This document shows positions 36,104 through 45,211 of a stretch of DNA of 64,000 nucleotides, piece after piece; position 1 is the first letter of the stretch; each line of letters opens with the position of its first letter. The stretch is from Desulfocapsa sp050291935 (GTDB lineage: Bacteria; Desulfobacterota; Desulfobulbia; Desulfobulbales; Desulfocapsaceae): positions 17,141 through 81,140 of the forward strand of contig JBNKKR010000013.1 in NCBI GenBank assembly GCA_050291935.1. Reading direction: 5' to 3'. A program made the position numbers and the translations under genes. Under the pieces are notes generated by a model, which searched no databases, had not been told where the DNA came from, and saw nothing but the letters and a program-made list of their open reading frames with translations.

Positions 36104-36961
36104 ATGACCAGACAATCTGTTATGATTTGTTGTATGGCAATGCTTTCTCTTTTGTTTCAATCTGCTGCTATGGCGGCAGTACCTTCCCCCAAACCTGCTC
36201 TTCAGTGGCAGGCTGAAGGTAGTTGGAAAATCTCGGGAAAGCCCCTTGATATTGCCCATTCTCTGGACGGGAAATATGCCTTTATCCTCAACGATGAACA
36301 ACAGGTCCTGGTGTACACGAGTGATGGAAAACTTGTTGGAAAAATTGCTGTCCAAAACGGTGTTTCGGCAATAGACATCGCTCCGCGTGGTGAAAGTCTC
36401 TATCTACTCAACGAAGAAGATAATAGTTTTACTACACTATCCGTAAGCTTTGTGGCAAACATCGACATTAAGGGCTCTCCTTTTGTTGGCAAAGAAGATG
36501 CTCCCGTAACCGTAGTGGTATTTACAGATTTCCAATGTCCCCATTGCAGCAAAGTTGTGCCGCTTTTAGAAGACGTGCTTGATAATAATCCGGACAGCGT
36601 CAAAGTAGTACTCAAGAATATGCCGCTTAGTTTTCACGAGATGGCGCTACCTGCAGCTTTGGCTGCCATTGCCGCAGGAAAACAAGGTAAATTTTGGGAG
36701 TACCATGACGAACTTTTTGCCACTGCAAAACTTGATAAAAACAGTTTTATCCTCATCGCCAAAAAACTTGGACTTGATTTGGATAAATTCAAAAACGATA
36801 TGAATTCTACAGAAGTTCAACAACATCTGGCCAAAGATCTTCGTGATGCTCAGGAAGCTGGTGTCACGGGTACCCCCACAATCTTCATCAATGGTATTAA
36901 ATTAACCAGAAGAGATCTACCCACTTTTCAAAAACGCATAGATGCAGAACTTGCCCAATAA
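36104..36961 (+). CDS. exported DsbA-family thiol oxidoreductase
   Basis: 285 residues from ATG at 36104, which gives a clean signal peptide (MICCMAMLSLLFQSAAMAA, cleavage near residue 25). Residues about 30-110 look like a few beta-propeller or NHL-type strands (YAFILNDEQQVLVYTSDGKL). From about 120 a DsbA/thioredoxin_4 domain follows with CPHC and the cis-Pro loop TGTPTIFING. Predicted to act on disulfides in the periplasm. Longer frame to 35960 rejected because it hides the signal peptide. Ends overlapping the start of the phoH-like gene. Confidence 0.85.
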   Translation: MTRQSVMICCMAMLSLLFQSAAMAAVPSPKPALQWQAEGSWKISGKPLDIAHSLDGKYAFILNDEQQVLVYTSDGKLVGKIAVQNGVSAIDIAPRGESLYLLNEEDNSFTTLSVSFVANIDIKGSPFVGKEDAPVTVVVFTDFQCPHCSKVVPLLEDVLDNNPDSVKVVLKNMPLSFHEMALPAALAAIAAGKQGKFWEYHDELFATAKLDKNSFILIAKKLGLDLDKFKNDMNSTEVQQHLAKDLRDAQEAGVTGTPTIFINGIKLTRRDLPTFQKRIDAELAQ

Positions 36962-37916
36962 CTGCAGTAAAGACTTATGCTTTCCTGACAATCAACAGGC
37001 TGCCATTCTCTACGGTGAATTCAATAAGAATCTGCAACTTATTGAACAAAAAGCTGAAATAAAAATAAATGTTCGGGGCAGTGGAGTAAATCTGAGCGGC
37101 CCTGAACATGCGGTGCAACTGGTAACAGACTTACTGAATCAATTTTATGGTCTAATCAGTAAGGGGTTTCAGCTGTACAGTTCAGATTATGCTTTTGGAT
37201 TGCAGGTATTGGAAGCCACTCCCCATGCAAGCCTTGATAAAATTTTTCTCGATCAGGTCTATATCACCGCCCAGAATCGCATCATTTCTCCCAAAACCCA
37301 AAATCAGAAAAATTACATTGATGCGATCCGGAACAACGATATAGTTTTTGGTATTGGTCCAGCAGGAACCGGGAAGACCTATCTTGCCGTTGCCATGGCT
37401 GTTTCAGCCCTGGTATCATCCCAGGTAAAATCCATAATCCTGACTAGACCTGCAGTGGAAGCAGGGGAAAAACTTGGCTTCTTACCAGGAGATCTTGCTC
37501 AAAAGGTAAACCCTTACCTGCGACCACTTCACGACGCCTTAAGTGATATGCTGGGTATTGAAAAAAGTAGCAGTTTAATCGAAGATGGAGTTATTGAAAT
37601 TGCCCCTCTGGCATTTATGCGCGGAAGGACATTGAGCAATGCCTTTATTATTTTGGACGAGGCCCAAAACACAACCCGTGAGCAAATGAAGATGTTCCTT
37701 ACTCGAATTGGTTTTGATTCTTCTGCTGTAATAACCGGTGATATTACCCAGGTGGATCTTCCTCATTCCCAGCAATCTGGTCTTCGCCACGCAAAACACC
37801 TGCTCCGGGATATCAAAGGAATCAATTTTTCCACCTTCTCAAAACAGGATGTGGTGCGACACCCCCTTGTTCAAAAAATAATCGCCGCCTACGAAAAAAA
37901 TGGTACTGCAAAGTAA
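36942..37916 (+). CDS. PhoH-like ATPase
   Basis: 324 residues. Walker A GPAGTGKTYLAVAMA near residue 140 and Walker B FIILDEAQNTT, with ILTRPAVEAGEKLGFLPGDL between them, are the PhoH/YbeZ signature. The N-terminal 100 residues carry a KH-like domain. YbeZ-type proteins are linked to RNA metabolism and bind YbeY; here the next frame begins with a YbeY domain. Overlaps the DsbA-like gene by 20 bases. Confidence 0.92.
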   Translation: MQNLPNNCSKDLCFPDNQQAAILYGEFNKNLQLIEQKAEIKINVRGSGVNLSGPEHAVQLVTDLLNQFYGLISKGFQLYSSDYAFGLQVLEATPHASLDKIFLDQVYITAQNRIISPKTQNQKNYIDAIRNNDIVFGIGPAGTGKTYLAVAMAVSALVSSQVKSIILTRPAVEAGEKLGFLPGDLAQKVNPYLRPLHDALSDMLGIEKSSSLIEDGVIEIAPLAFMRGRTLSNAFIILDEAQNTTREQMKMFLTRIGFDSSAVITGDITQVDLPHSQQSGLRHAKHLLRDIKGINFSTFSKQDVVRHPLVQKIIAAYEKNGTAK

Positions 37917-37999
37917 TGGGTGTTCTTTCCATCTGGCTTTAACTTTTGGCACTGCTTAAGCATATTATTCGTAAACATAGGGTTGATGGTATTGCAAAC

Positions 38000-39172
38000 A
38001 TGGGTATAGACTGTATTGTACATTTTGATATTCCAGAGTTACGAATCAACACATCCCAGCTTATTCGTCATGCTCAATGGCTGATGCATAAAAATAACGT
38101 TGCAGATCGTTTTCTCTCCATAACGTTAGTGAATGACGAAGAGATTAGCTGGCTCAACAACCACTACAGGAAAAAGCCGGTTCCCACCAATGTCCTTTCC
38201 TTTCCCCTCTTAGAACCGCAATTTCTTGAACTTGGTGATATCATCATTTCTGTGGAAACAGCTGCAAGGGAAGCTGCAAGCAAAGGTAAATCCATACACC
38301 ACCACCTCACATGGCTAATTACCCACGGACTTTTGCATTTACTGGGCTATGACCATGAGCGAAGTGAACAAGAAGCTCTTATCATGTGGGATCTTGAACA
38401 ACAATTACTAGAAGAACTTTACAACAAAGGAACCAGACAAATGACTCAACTGACAATCAATGTCGATCATGTTGCAACCGTTAGAAATGCGAGAGGTATA
38501 GATGAGCCTGATCCTGTAACGGCAGCAGCCATCTGTGAGCTAGCAGGTGCTTCGGGAATTGTAATTCATCTTAGGGAAGATCGCAGACATATTAAAGACC
38601 GTGATGTACGACTTCTTCGGGAAACCATCAAAACCAAGATGAATCTTGAAATGGGGGCCAATAAGGAAATCATTGGTATTGCCATTGCCACTAAACCCGA
38701 TATGGTTACTCTTGTACCTGAAAAACGCGAAGAACTCACCACCGAAGGTGGGCTTGATGTGGTTAAACAGAAAAAGAAGCTTGCCAAAACCATCCAAAAG
38801 ATGGAAAAGGCGGGTATCCCGGTCTCCCTATTTATTGACCCAGAGAGTGAGCAGGTTCAGGCTTCCCATGATATTGGTGCAACCTATGTTGAACTCCACA
38901 CAGGGAGGTACTGTGACGCACCAGATGAAACAAAAAGGGACGAAGAGTACAAACTCATCGCAGCAGCAGCTGATGAGGCCTATGAAAAGGGACTCAGAAT
39001 AAATGCGGGGCATGGGCTGGACTATCAAACTACGGCTCGCATAGCAGCCCTGGATACCATTGAAGAACTCTCCATTGGCCATGCCATTATCACAAGGGCT
39101 GTCTTTGTAGGACTAGACCAGGCAGTTCGCGAGATGAAAAAAATTATTTCTGAGGCCGCAACCTTAGTTTGA
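38000..39172 (+). CDS. YbeY endoribonuclease fused to pyridoxine 5'-phosphate synthase PdxJ
   Basis: One open frame holds two complete enzymes. Residues 1-147 (from ATG at 38000; a TTG at 37946 is an alternative) are YbeY, with the zinc motif HGLLHLLGYDH. From ATG at 38441 on, about 243 residues are PdxJ: TINVDHVATVRNARG, HLREDRRHIKDRDV, GLRINAGHGLDY. YbeY matures rRNA; PdxJ closes the ring of vitamin B6 phosphate. There is no stop between them, only the linker LEELYNKGTRQ. AAAGGA sits 13 bases before the internal ATG, so separate PdxJ could also be made. YbeY alone usually ends where the linker begins. Confidence 0.85.
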   Translation: MGIDCIVHFDIPELRINTSQLIRHAQWLMHKNNVADRFLSITLVNDEEISWLNNHYRKKPVPTNVLSFPLLEPQFLELGDIIISVETAAREAASKGKSIHHHLTWLITHGLLHLLGYDHERSEQEALIMWDLEQQLLEELYNKGTRQMTQLTINVDHVATVRNARGIDEPDPVTAAAICELAGASGIVIHLREDRRHIKDRDVRLLRETIKTKMNLEMGANKEIIGIAIATKPDMVTLVPEKREELTTEGGLDVVKQKKKLAKTIQKMEKAGIPVSLFIDPESEQVQASHDIGATYVELHTGRYCDAPDETKRDEEYKLIAAAADEAYEKGLRINAGHGLDYQTTARIAALDTIEELSIGHAIITRAVFVGLDQAVREMKKIISEAATLV

Positions 39173-39181
39173 CAATTGACA

Positions 39182-39213
39182 AATAATCAGGCTTCATGGT
39201 ACAAAGCCTGATT
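39182..39213 (+). promoter_or_regulatory. hairpin and promoter region before tRNA-Leu(UAA)
   Basis: TTGACA occurs at 39169-39174 and 39176-39181; the second is 18 bases before TACAAA at 39200-39205, a plausible tRNA promoter. AATCAGGCTT and AAGCCTGATT (to 39213) form a 10-bp stem in the same place, possibly the end of the pdxJ transcript. No T-run follows. Confidence 0.4.
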
Positions 39214-39217
39214 GTGT

Positions 39218-39305
39218 GCCCGGGTGGCGGAACTGGTAGACGCAAGGGACTTAAAATCCCTCGGCCCTAGTGGCTGTGCGAGTTCGATTCTCGCTCCGGG
39301 CACCA
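39218..39305 (+). tRNA. tRNA-Leu(UAA)
   Basis: 88 bases with encoded CCA and long variable arm. Acceptor GCCCGGG/CCCGGGC-type, anticodon loop CTTAAAA with TAA, T arm GCGAGTTCGATTCTCGC. Confidence 0.95.
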
Positions 39306-39428
39306 TATTAATATCAAAGCAACAGGGTGTTTTCAACACTCCTCATCAAAATATATTTTGGTCAGAATAGTTCTTCTATTTTCCTTTTAAAACCACTTCG
39401 GGTATTTCATAAAAAAAGGAGAATATGG

Positions 39429-39908
39429 TCATCTCTCTTTTTTCTTCTTGTTAAAAACAATTACGGCCTCTTCAAGACGTTTAGCAATCTGGGATGCTAC
39501 TTTTGCAGAGACAATCTCATAGGAGCTACCTGAACGTACAATGGCAAGTTCTCCTTCACTGAGCCTCTCGATCATTTCTTCTGAAACGAAAAGGCGTCTT
39601 ATCTTGTTGTCCTGTACAAAATGATAGGCCGCGCCCTGCTCATCACGCTCCATTTTGTTCTGTTCTATTAACTGTCGAACTTGGGCCTTCTGCTCCTGCT
39701 TCTGCCGTTCCTGTGCGCGCTTTGAATTTATTTCTTTATTTTTTTCAGCCTGCAATCGAAGCTGCTCCCGAACTTGCAAACTCACTTCAGAAGGTTCATC
39801 CTTCTTTTTCTGTACTTTTTTCTTATGTTTTTCCTGTTTTGCCTTATTGATCTGTTTTTGGGTGACCAGGCCGGCCTTTAAAAAACTTTCTTGAAATGGA
39901 TTTGCCAT
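39429..39908 (-). CDS. DUF2058-type protein
   Basis: 159 residues from ATG at 39908 (MANPFQESFLKAGLV); upstream frame to 39965 is not protein-like. Residues about 15-110 are a Lys/Gln/Glu-rich helical stretch, followed by a compact domain (AYHFVQDNKIRRLFVSEEMI near 110-130, then LAIVRSGSSYEIV). This matches DUF2058/YaiL nucleoprotein-like proteins, of unknown function. The basic helical part suggests nucleic acid contact, unproven. Confidence 0.75.
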   Translation of the reverse strand: MANPFQESFLKAGLVTQKQINKAKQEKHKKKVQKKKDEPSEVSLQVREQLRLQAEKNKEINSKRAQERQKQEQKAQVRQLIEQNKMERDEQGAAYHFVQDNKIRRLFVSEEMIERLSEGELAIVRSGSSYEIVSAKVASQIAKRLEEAVIVFNKKKKER

Positions 39909-40178
39909 ATGTTTTCCTCTAGATAAACCAAGAAGTAACGCAACATACGTCCCTATAATTGCCATGCAACATTGTAACGCAAGAAATCAATTTTAAAAAT
40001 CACTTTTACTAGATGACGTACCCTTCATCAAAATGAATGATATGTGTTTTTGTAAGTTCCCAAGACCTCACCTTGAAAGATGCTTGAAGAAATATCCCTC
40101 TTTGGGTATCGTAATGGGGTGGAATTTTATTCTTTACTAAAAATCAGCCAACCGCTTTTTGGCATTGTGGAGATTGAT

Positions 40179-40448
40179 ATGGCATCGTTTTGGCAGATGA
40201 TAAAAAAATACCCCTATATTGCAGGCATTCTACTCTTACTCTTTTTCACCATGCTCGCCCGAGTACAAGGAGATATTGCCACTCTTTTTGAACGAAGTTT
40301 GATCAATTTTATTTCAGGTATTACATTGATCATCTGCGTACTATACGGTTTTCTCTATATTTCCGGATCCTTAAACCCAGGCGACAAATCATATATCGAT
40401 TTTAAAAAGATTAGCGACACACTGCTTAAAGGAAGTTCCAAAAAATAA
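40179..40448 (+). CDS. small membrane protein, unknown
   Basis: 89 residues from ATG at 40179, with GTGGAG six bases upstream; the frame extends to 40080 but without a ribosome site. Two hydrophobic segments (YIAGILLLLFFTMLA near 14-28 and FISGITLIICVLYGFLYISG near 46-65). I do not recognise the family. It ends 15 bases before the convergent zinc-ribbon gene. Confidence 0.5.
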   Translation: MASFWQMIKKYPYIAGILLLLFFTMLARVQGDIATLFERSLINFISGITLIICVLYGFLYISGSLNPGDKSYIDFKKISDTLLKGSSKK

Positions 40449-40463
40449 AATACTCCCCCTCTT

Positions 40464-40982
40464 CTAGAAACAGAGTCCGCAATCAGGACAGGTTGGAGAA
40501 CGTGTGGAAAAAACACAGCCGCATGCGGGGCATGTTGAATTTTCCGCTCCCGTGTCAAAAACGGCGTGGGCAGTGCTAAGATCATGGGAGTCAAGGGCCG
40601 TTTTCTCTTTAAAATCGTCCGCCAAGACTCGCATTGCTTCTTCCCCGTCACTCACCTTGATTTGCAGGTAGAGTTCTGTTCCACAGCAGCCCTTGCCGCA
40701 ACCAGCTTCACCGGCCAATAATGAAGGGATGTTTTCATTGGCCAAAATAGTTTGTAACTGTTTCATATCGTGTAGAGAGCCTTTTCTGATACTTGCCAGC
40801 TCATCACTGTTACTAATGGTCATGGAGCGGGAAGCCCGTTGTTTTTGCACAGCTTCTTCCTGGGCCAATCGCTCACTTCCAGAAAGCAAGGTCACATTGC
40901 AACTGGCACATAGCTCTATTTCAACTCGATATTCTTCATCACAACTGGGACAATACTTTAATTCAGGATCAATATATCGCAT
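40464..40982 (-). CDS. double zinc-ribbon protein with central DUF2007-like domain
   Basis: 172 residues from ATG at 40982 (MRYIDPELKYCPSC). N-terminal zinc ribbon (CPSCDEEY then CASC), middle alpha/beta segment about 75-125 (LHDMKQLQTILANENIPSLLAGEAGCGKGCC) of the DUF2007 type, and C-terminal zinc ribbon (CPACGCVFSTRSPTCPDCGLCF). Function unknown. It follows hslU on the same strand with 72 bases between, so may be the last gene of the xerC-hslVU operon. Confidence 0.7.
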   Translation of the reverse strand: MRYIDPELKYCPSCDEEYRVEIELCASCNVTLLSGSERLAQEEAVQKQRASRSMTISNSDELASIRKGSLHDMKQLQTILANENIPSLLAGEAGCGKGCCGTELYLQIKVSDGEEAMRVLADDFKEKTALDSHDLSTAHAVFDTGAENSTCPACGCVFSTRSPTCPDCGLCF

Positions 40983-41054
40983 GCTAACTTCCTTCCATAA
41001 AACCATTACGTATCATATTAACGTCTATCTACAAACATTACCTTGATTTAACTG

Positions 41055-42455
41055 TTAAAGAATAAAGCGACTTAAATCACGATCTTCCACAACATCGTGC
41101 AACTGTTTTTTTACATATTCAGCAGAAATAACAAAGCGTTTATCTTCACGATCACTTGCGCTAAATGCCAGTTCATCAAGCACTCGCTCCATTACGGTGT
41201 GGAGACGTCTTGCCCCAATTTCTTCCGTCTTTTCATTTACCTCAACCGCGATGGCAGCCAACTCTTCAATACCATCCTCTTCAAAAACCAGTTCGACCCC
41301 TTCTGTTTCCATCATTGCCACATACTGCTTCACCAGGGCACTCTCAGGTTCGGTGAGGATACGCACAAATTCTTCTTTTCCCAAAGGATTGAGTTCGACC
41401 CGTATGGGGAAACGTCCCTGTAATTCCGGTATAAGATCGGATGGTTTAGCCGTATGAAAAGCGCCGCTTGCAATAAAAAGGATATGATCTGTCTTTACCA
41501 TACCATATTTGGTAGTCACAGTTGATCCCTCAACAATGGGCAGCAGATCTCTTTGTACACCTTCACGCGATACTTCCGGCCCATGCCCACCAGAACGCTG
41601 GGTAGCCACTTTATCGATCTCATCAAGGAAGATGATTCCCGACTCTTCTGTACGCTTCAACGCCTCTTTAGTCACCTTATCCATATCAATCAAGCGTTCC
41701 ATCTCTTCACGTGTCAAACCACTTAAGGCTTCAGGGATCTTTGTTTTCCGTTTCTTTTTCTTTTTAGGAAATATTTTACTAAACGCATCCTGCAAATTTG
41801 ATTGCATATCTTCCAACCCGGAAGTTGTCATTATTTCCACCATGGGCGTGGCATGTGACTCCGTCAAATCAAGCTCTATTTCTCGCTCATCAAGTTTTCC
41901 ATCTCGCAGCATTTTGCGAAATCGCTCGCGGGTAGAATCCTCCATTTTTTCCGGCTCAACCGGCAGCTGTATCGTATTTGGTGAGCTAAGATCCATATCA
42001 TATTTACCACCACTGTCTTTATCAGTTGAGACTGGTGGCAAGAGAATATCAAGGACTCGCTCTTCAGCATTGGCTGCGGCAATGCCCTCTAAACGTGCCC
42101 TTTCTTCCTCTTTCACCATGGTAATGGCAATTTCAACAAGATCCCGAATCATCGACTCCACGTCTCGCCCCACATACCCAACCTCGGTAAATTTTGAAGC
42201 TTCAACCTTAAAAAAGGGTGACTGGGCCAATGTGGCAAGACGTCTTGCAATCTCAGTTTTTCCAACACCCGTTGGCCCGATCATAATAATATTTTTTGGT
42301 GCGATTTCTTCACGCAAGGGTGATGGAACCTGCTGCCGTCGCCATCGGTTTCGAAGGGCAATGGCAACAGAACGTTTGGCACCATCTTGACCGACAATAA
42401 ATTTATCAAGTTCTGAAACGATATCTTTGGGAGTAAGGGATTGTACGGTGATCAT
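41055..42455 (-). CDS. hslU: HslU ATPase
   Basis: 466 residues from ATG at 42455 (MITVQSLTPKDIVSELDKFI); this start overlaps the hslV stop by 4 bases, and the longer frame lies inside hslV. Walker A GPTGVGKTE, Walker B IIFLDEIDKVA, and the I-domain between. Unfolds substrates for HslV. The xerC-hslV-hslU order matches codV-clpQ-clpY of Bacillus. Confidence 0.95.
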   Translation of the reverse strand: MITVQSLTPKDIVSELDKFIVGQDGAKRSVAIALRNRWRRQQVPSPLREEIAPKNIIMIGPTGVGKTEIARRLATLAQSPFFKVEASKFTEVGYVGRDVESMIRDLVEIAITMVKEEERARLEGIAAANAEERVLDILLPPVSTDKDSGGKYDMDLSSPNTIQLPVEPEKMEDSTRERFRKMLRDGKLDEREIELDLTESHATPMVEIMTTSGLEDMQSNLQDAFSKIFPKKKKKRKTKIPEALSGLTREEMERLIDMDKVTKEALKRTEESGIIFLDEIDKVATQRSGGHGPEVSREGVQRDLLPIVEGSTVTTKYGMVKTDHILFIASGAFHTAKPSDLIPELQGRFPIRVELNPLGKEEFVRILTEPESALVKQYVAMMETEGVELVFEEDGIEELAAIAVEVNEKTEEIGARRLHTVMERVLDELAFSASDREDKRFVISAEYVKKQLHDVVEDRDLSRFIL

Positions 42456-42982
42456 ATTGTCTCTATTATTGTGGAATGATTTGTAAAAACACATATATCA
42501 GCAGCGATCTGCATTGAGGCTTTACAAATTTCCTCTGCATTCAGGTCACTGTTTTCAACAAGGGCCAACGCCGCAGCCTGAGCATATGGACCACCAGATC
42601 CAATGGCCAGTACACCGCTATCAGGCTCAATAACATCTCCTGTGCCGGTAAGTAAAAAAGAGTCATTGGCATCAACAGCTATAAGCATTGCTTCCAGCTT
42701 TCTGAGCATCTTATCCGTACGCCACTCTTTAGCGAGTTCAACGGATGCACGCATCAAATTTCCCTTATACTGTTCAAGTTTTTGTTCCAGTTTATCAAAC
42801 AGGGTAAAAGCATCGGCTGTGGCTCCGGCAAAACCGGTAATGACTTTGTCATGATATAACCTTCGAACTTTCTTCGCCTTATGTTTCATCACTGTATTAC
42901 CAAGGGATACCTGGCCATCGCCAGCCACCGCCACTTGCCCCTTATGACGCACTGCCAGTATGGTTGTTGATCGGATTTTCAT
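42452..42982 (-). CDS. hslV: HslV peptidase
   Basis: 176 residues. After processing of the first residues the catalytic Thr would come from RSTTILAVR; VAGDGQVSLGNTVMKH and the GFAGATADAFTLFDKLE segments are typical. Proteasome-like twelve-subunit chamber that works with HslU, whose gene overlaps by 4 bases. Confidence 0.95.
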   Translation of the reverse strand: MKIRSTTILAVRHKGQVAVAGDGQVSLGNTVMKHKAKKVRRLYHDKVITGFAGATADAFTLFDKLEQKLEQYKGNLMRASVELAKEWRTDKMLRKLEAMLIAVDANDSFLLTGTGDVIEPDSGVLAIGSGGPYAQAAALALVENSDLNAEEICKASMQIAADICVFTNHSTIIETI

Positions 42983-43044
42983 ATTTTCCTGATATGTTAA
43001 TTAATGGATGGTCTCAGATATGCGTTTTCCCTTAAAAGAGCCCT

Positions 43045-43953
43045 TCACTTTGCATGGGGATGCGCATTATCGTACACTTCTGTTAGATGATCGAGGGTAA
43101 GATGCGTATACCTCTGGGTTGTCGATAAACTTTCGTGCCCAAGGAGCTCTTGCACAGACCTTAAATCTGCTCCCATCTCCAATAGATGCGTTGCATAGGA
43201 ATGACGCAGAGCATGGGGAGTAACAATTTGTGGAATACCGGCTCGTTCTCCATAGGCTTTAACTATTCTTTCAACACTTCTGGTGGAAAGGCGACCTCCC
43301 CTCCCGTTTACAAAAAGGGCATCTTTTTCTACTTCCCGTCCTCTTTTTTGTCTTGCAACAATAAGCTGTTCCCGAGGCCCTAGCCATTGCTGCACGGCGT
43401 GCGCAGCAGGACGTCCCACAGGAACCAATCGTTCTTTTCTTCCTTTGCCCGCCACCCTAAGCATTTCAGAATCAAAATCAAGGTCTGTTACATTCCGCGA
43501 TACAAGTTCAGCCACGCGCATTCCAGTTGAATAGAGGAGCTCCAGTATGGCAACATCCCGGACCATATATCTGTCTTTTTTACAGGGTGCATCAATAAGT
43601 GAAAAGACTTCATCAACCGTTAAAAAAACCGGCACATACTTGCCAACTTTGGGCCCCGCTATACCATCAAGGGGATCGTGCCCAATTTGCTTTTTTTTGA
43701 GTAGAAATTTAAAAAAACTTCGTAATGCCGAAAGTTTTCGCCCAACAGTGGCAGCGCTGCTCTTTCCATGTAAGGAAACCACAAATCGTCTAATATGGAT
43801 TGACTGAATATCAGCTAAGGAACCACTGTTTTCCAGACTATCCACAAAACCAAGCAAGTCCCTTCCATATCCTTCAAGGGTATGAGGAGAATATCCCTTT
43901 TCCGTAGCCAACCACTCCAAAAACATTTTAATTGCATTGTCTATTTCAGCCAT
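43045..43953 (-). CDS. xerC: tyrosine recombinase XerC-type
   Basis: 302 residues from ATG at 43953 (MAEIDNAIKMFLEWLATEKGYSP); the longer frame to 44106 runs over the divergent gene. N-terminal SAM-like core-binding domain, then the catalytic set R (STGMRVAEL), K, H-x-x-R (PHALRHSYATHLLEMG), H (LGHESLSTTQRY) and Tyr. Length and the hslVU neighbours point to XerC for dimer resolution at dif, not an integrase. No dif-like site was sought in detail. Confidence 0.88.
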   Translation of the reverse strand: MAEIDNAIKMFLEWLATEKGYSPHTLEGYGRDLLGFVDSLENSGSLADIQSIHIRRFVVSLHGKSSAATVGRKLSALRSFFKFLLKKKQIGHDPLDGIAGPKVGKYVPVFLTVDEVFSLIDAPCKKDRYMVRDVAILELLYSTGMRVAELVSRNVTDLDFDSEMLRVAGKGRKERLVPVGRPAAHAVQQWLGPREQLIVARQKRGREVEKDALFVNGRGGRLSTRSVERIVKAYGERAGIPQIVTPHALRHSYATHLLEMGADLRSVQELLGHESLSTTQRYTHLTLDHLTEVYDNAHPHAK

Positions 43954-44061
43954 TCCTGCACACACATATATCAGATTTTGTCCTCGACTTCTCAGCAATG
44001 GTTGAATATATACTTGCTGACAGAATAATTGGAAAGCAAAACACACTTCACAAAAAAAACG

Positions 44062-44310
44062 ATGGCAAAAAGAACATTCGAAAGTAGCCTTGCAAAGCTT
44101 GAGCAAATTACCGAAGAACTGGAAAACGGTGAGCTAAGCCTTGAAAAAAGCCTGAAAATATTTGATGAGGGCATTAGTCTCGTTGAATTTTGCAATAAAA
44201 CTCTAACCGAAGCCAGGGCAAAGGTTGAGTTGCTCCTTGACAAAGATGGTGCATTGACAACGGTCCCGTTTGAAGAGTTAAACGATGGAAATCAAGGAAT
44301 ATCTGAATAA
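44062..44310 (+). CDS. xseB: exodeoxyribonuclease VII small subunit
   Basis: 82 residues from ATG at 44062 (MAKRTFESSLAKLEQITEEL). The FESSLAKLEQITEELENGELSLEKSL pattern is the XseB hallmark. Partner of XseA, which is not in the window. Overlaps ispA by 26 bases, the usual xseB-ispA-dxs order. Confidence 0.93.
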   Translation: MAKRTFESSLAKLEQITEELENGELSLEKSLKIFDEGISLVEFCNKTLTEARAKVELLLDKDGALTTVPFEELNDGNQGISE

Positions 44311-45181
44311 ACAACGACTAGTGGTAGAAAAGGGTTTGGACGATTATTTTCCATCGCCAACCGGTGAGTTCGTTGATCATATTAAGGCCATGCGCTATTC
44401 CCTTGAGGCTGGTGGCAAGCGTGTACGCCCCATTCTTTGTCTCGCTGCGGCTGACGCTGTTTCAAAAGCGGGTTGCATCAAGGTTGATATACTCCCAATC
44501 GCCTGTGCCCTTGAGTGCATCCATACTTATTCACTTATCCATGATGATCTTCCTGCCATGGACAACGATGATTTACGAAGGGGAAAAGCCACAAGCCATA
44601 TACTATTTGGCGAAGCGGCCGCAATTCTTGCAGGCGACGGTCTTTTAACCTGGGCTTTTGACCTCCTGTCAAATACAAAACATGGTAATCTTAGCGCAAA
44701 AAAACGTTTACGCATAATAAGTATTATTGCCCGGGCAGCTGGATCATTTGGGATGGTTGGAGGACAGGCACTTGATATCGCATCTGAAAACACACGCTTT
44801 CCTTTTGCTACTCTGCAAACCATCCACCGTAACAAAACAGGGGCCTTGATCACCGCATCCATTCTTGCTGGCGCTGTTGGAGCTGGGGCCAAAAAAGAAC
44901 AGTTCATGGCCCTTGAACAATACGGAAACCAGATTGGTCTAGCTTTTCAGATTGTGGACGATTTACTTAACGCCACCAGTACCACCGAACAACTCGGTAA
45001 GGCGGCTGGCAGTGACGAGAAACTTGGCAAAGCCACCTATCCTGCTTATTTTGGCATTGAAGAGACACGAAAAAAAGCCAAAACGGCTGTGCAGGAGGCC
45101 AAAGCAAGCCTTTCTCTTTTTGATAAGGAGGCGGAGCCTTTACGCCTTTTAGCTGATTACATCTATACAAGGTCACATTAA
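44285..45181 (+). CDS. ispA: farnesyl/geranyl diphosphate synthase
   Basis: 298 residues. First Asp-rich motif IHDDLPAMDNDDLRRG near residues 85-100 and second motif QIVDDLLN near 225; GGKRVRPILCLAA at 40-52. Extends isoprenoid diphosphates for quinone and undecaprenyl synthesis. Between xseB and dxs, as in many proteobacteria. Confidence 0.92.
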   Translation: MEIKEYLNKQRLVVEKGLDDYFPSPTGEFVDHIKAMRYSLEAGGKRVRPILCLAAADAVSKAGCIKVDILPIACALECIHTYSLIHDDLPAMDNDDLRRGKATSHILFGEAAAILAGDGLLTWAFDLLSNTKHGNLSAKKRLRIISIIARAAGSFGMVGGQALDIASENTRFPFATLQTIHRNKTGALITASILAGAVGAGAKKEQFMALEQYGNQIGLAFQIVDDLLNATSTTEQLGKAAGSDEKLGKATYPAYFGIEETRKKAKTAVQEAKASLSLFDKEAEPLRLLADYIYTRSH

Positions 45182-45211
45182 CCAAACGATATCTAAAGGG
45201 ACACTATCATC

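Noticed and set aside
43045..43953. Phage or island integrase
   Set aside because: Length, catalytic set and hslVU neighbours fit a housekeeping XerC. No attachment-site duplication or phage genes are nearby, and the tRNA genes are intact.
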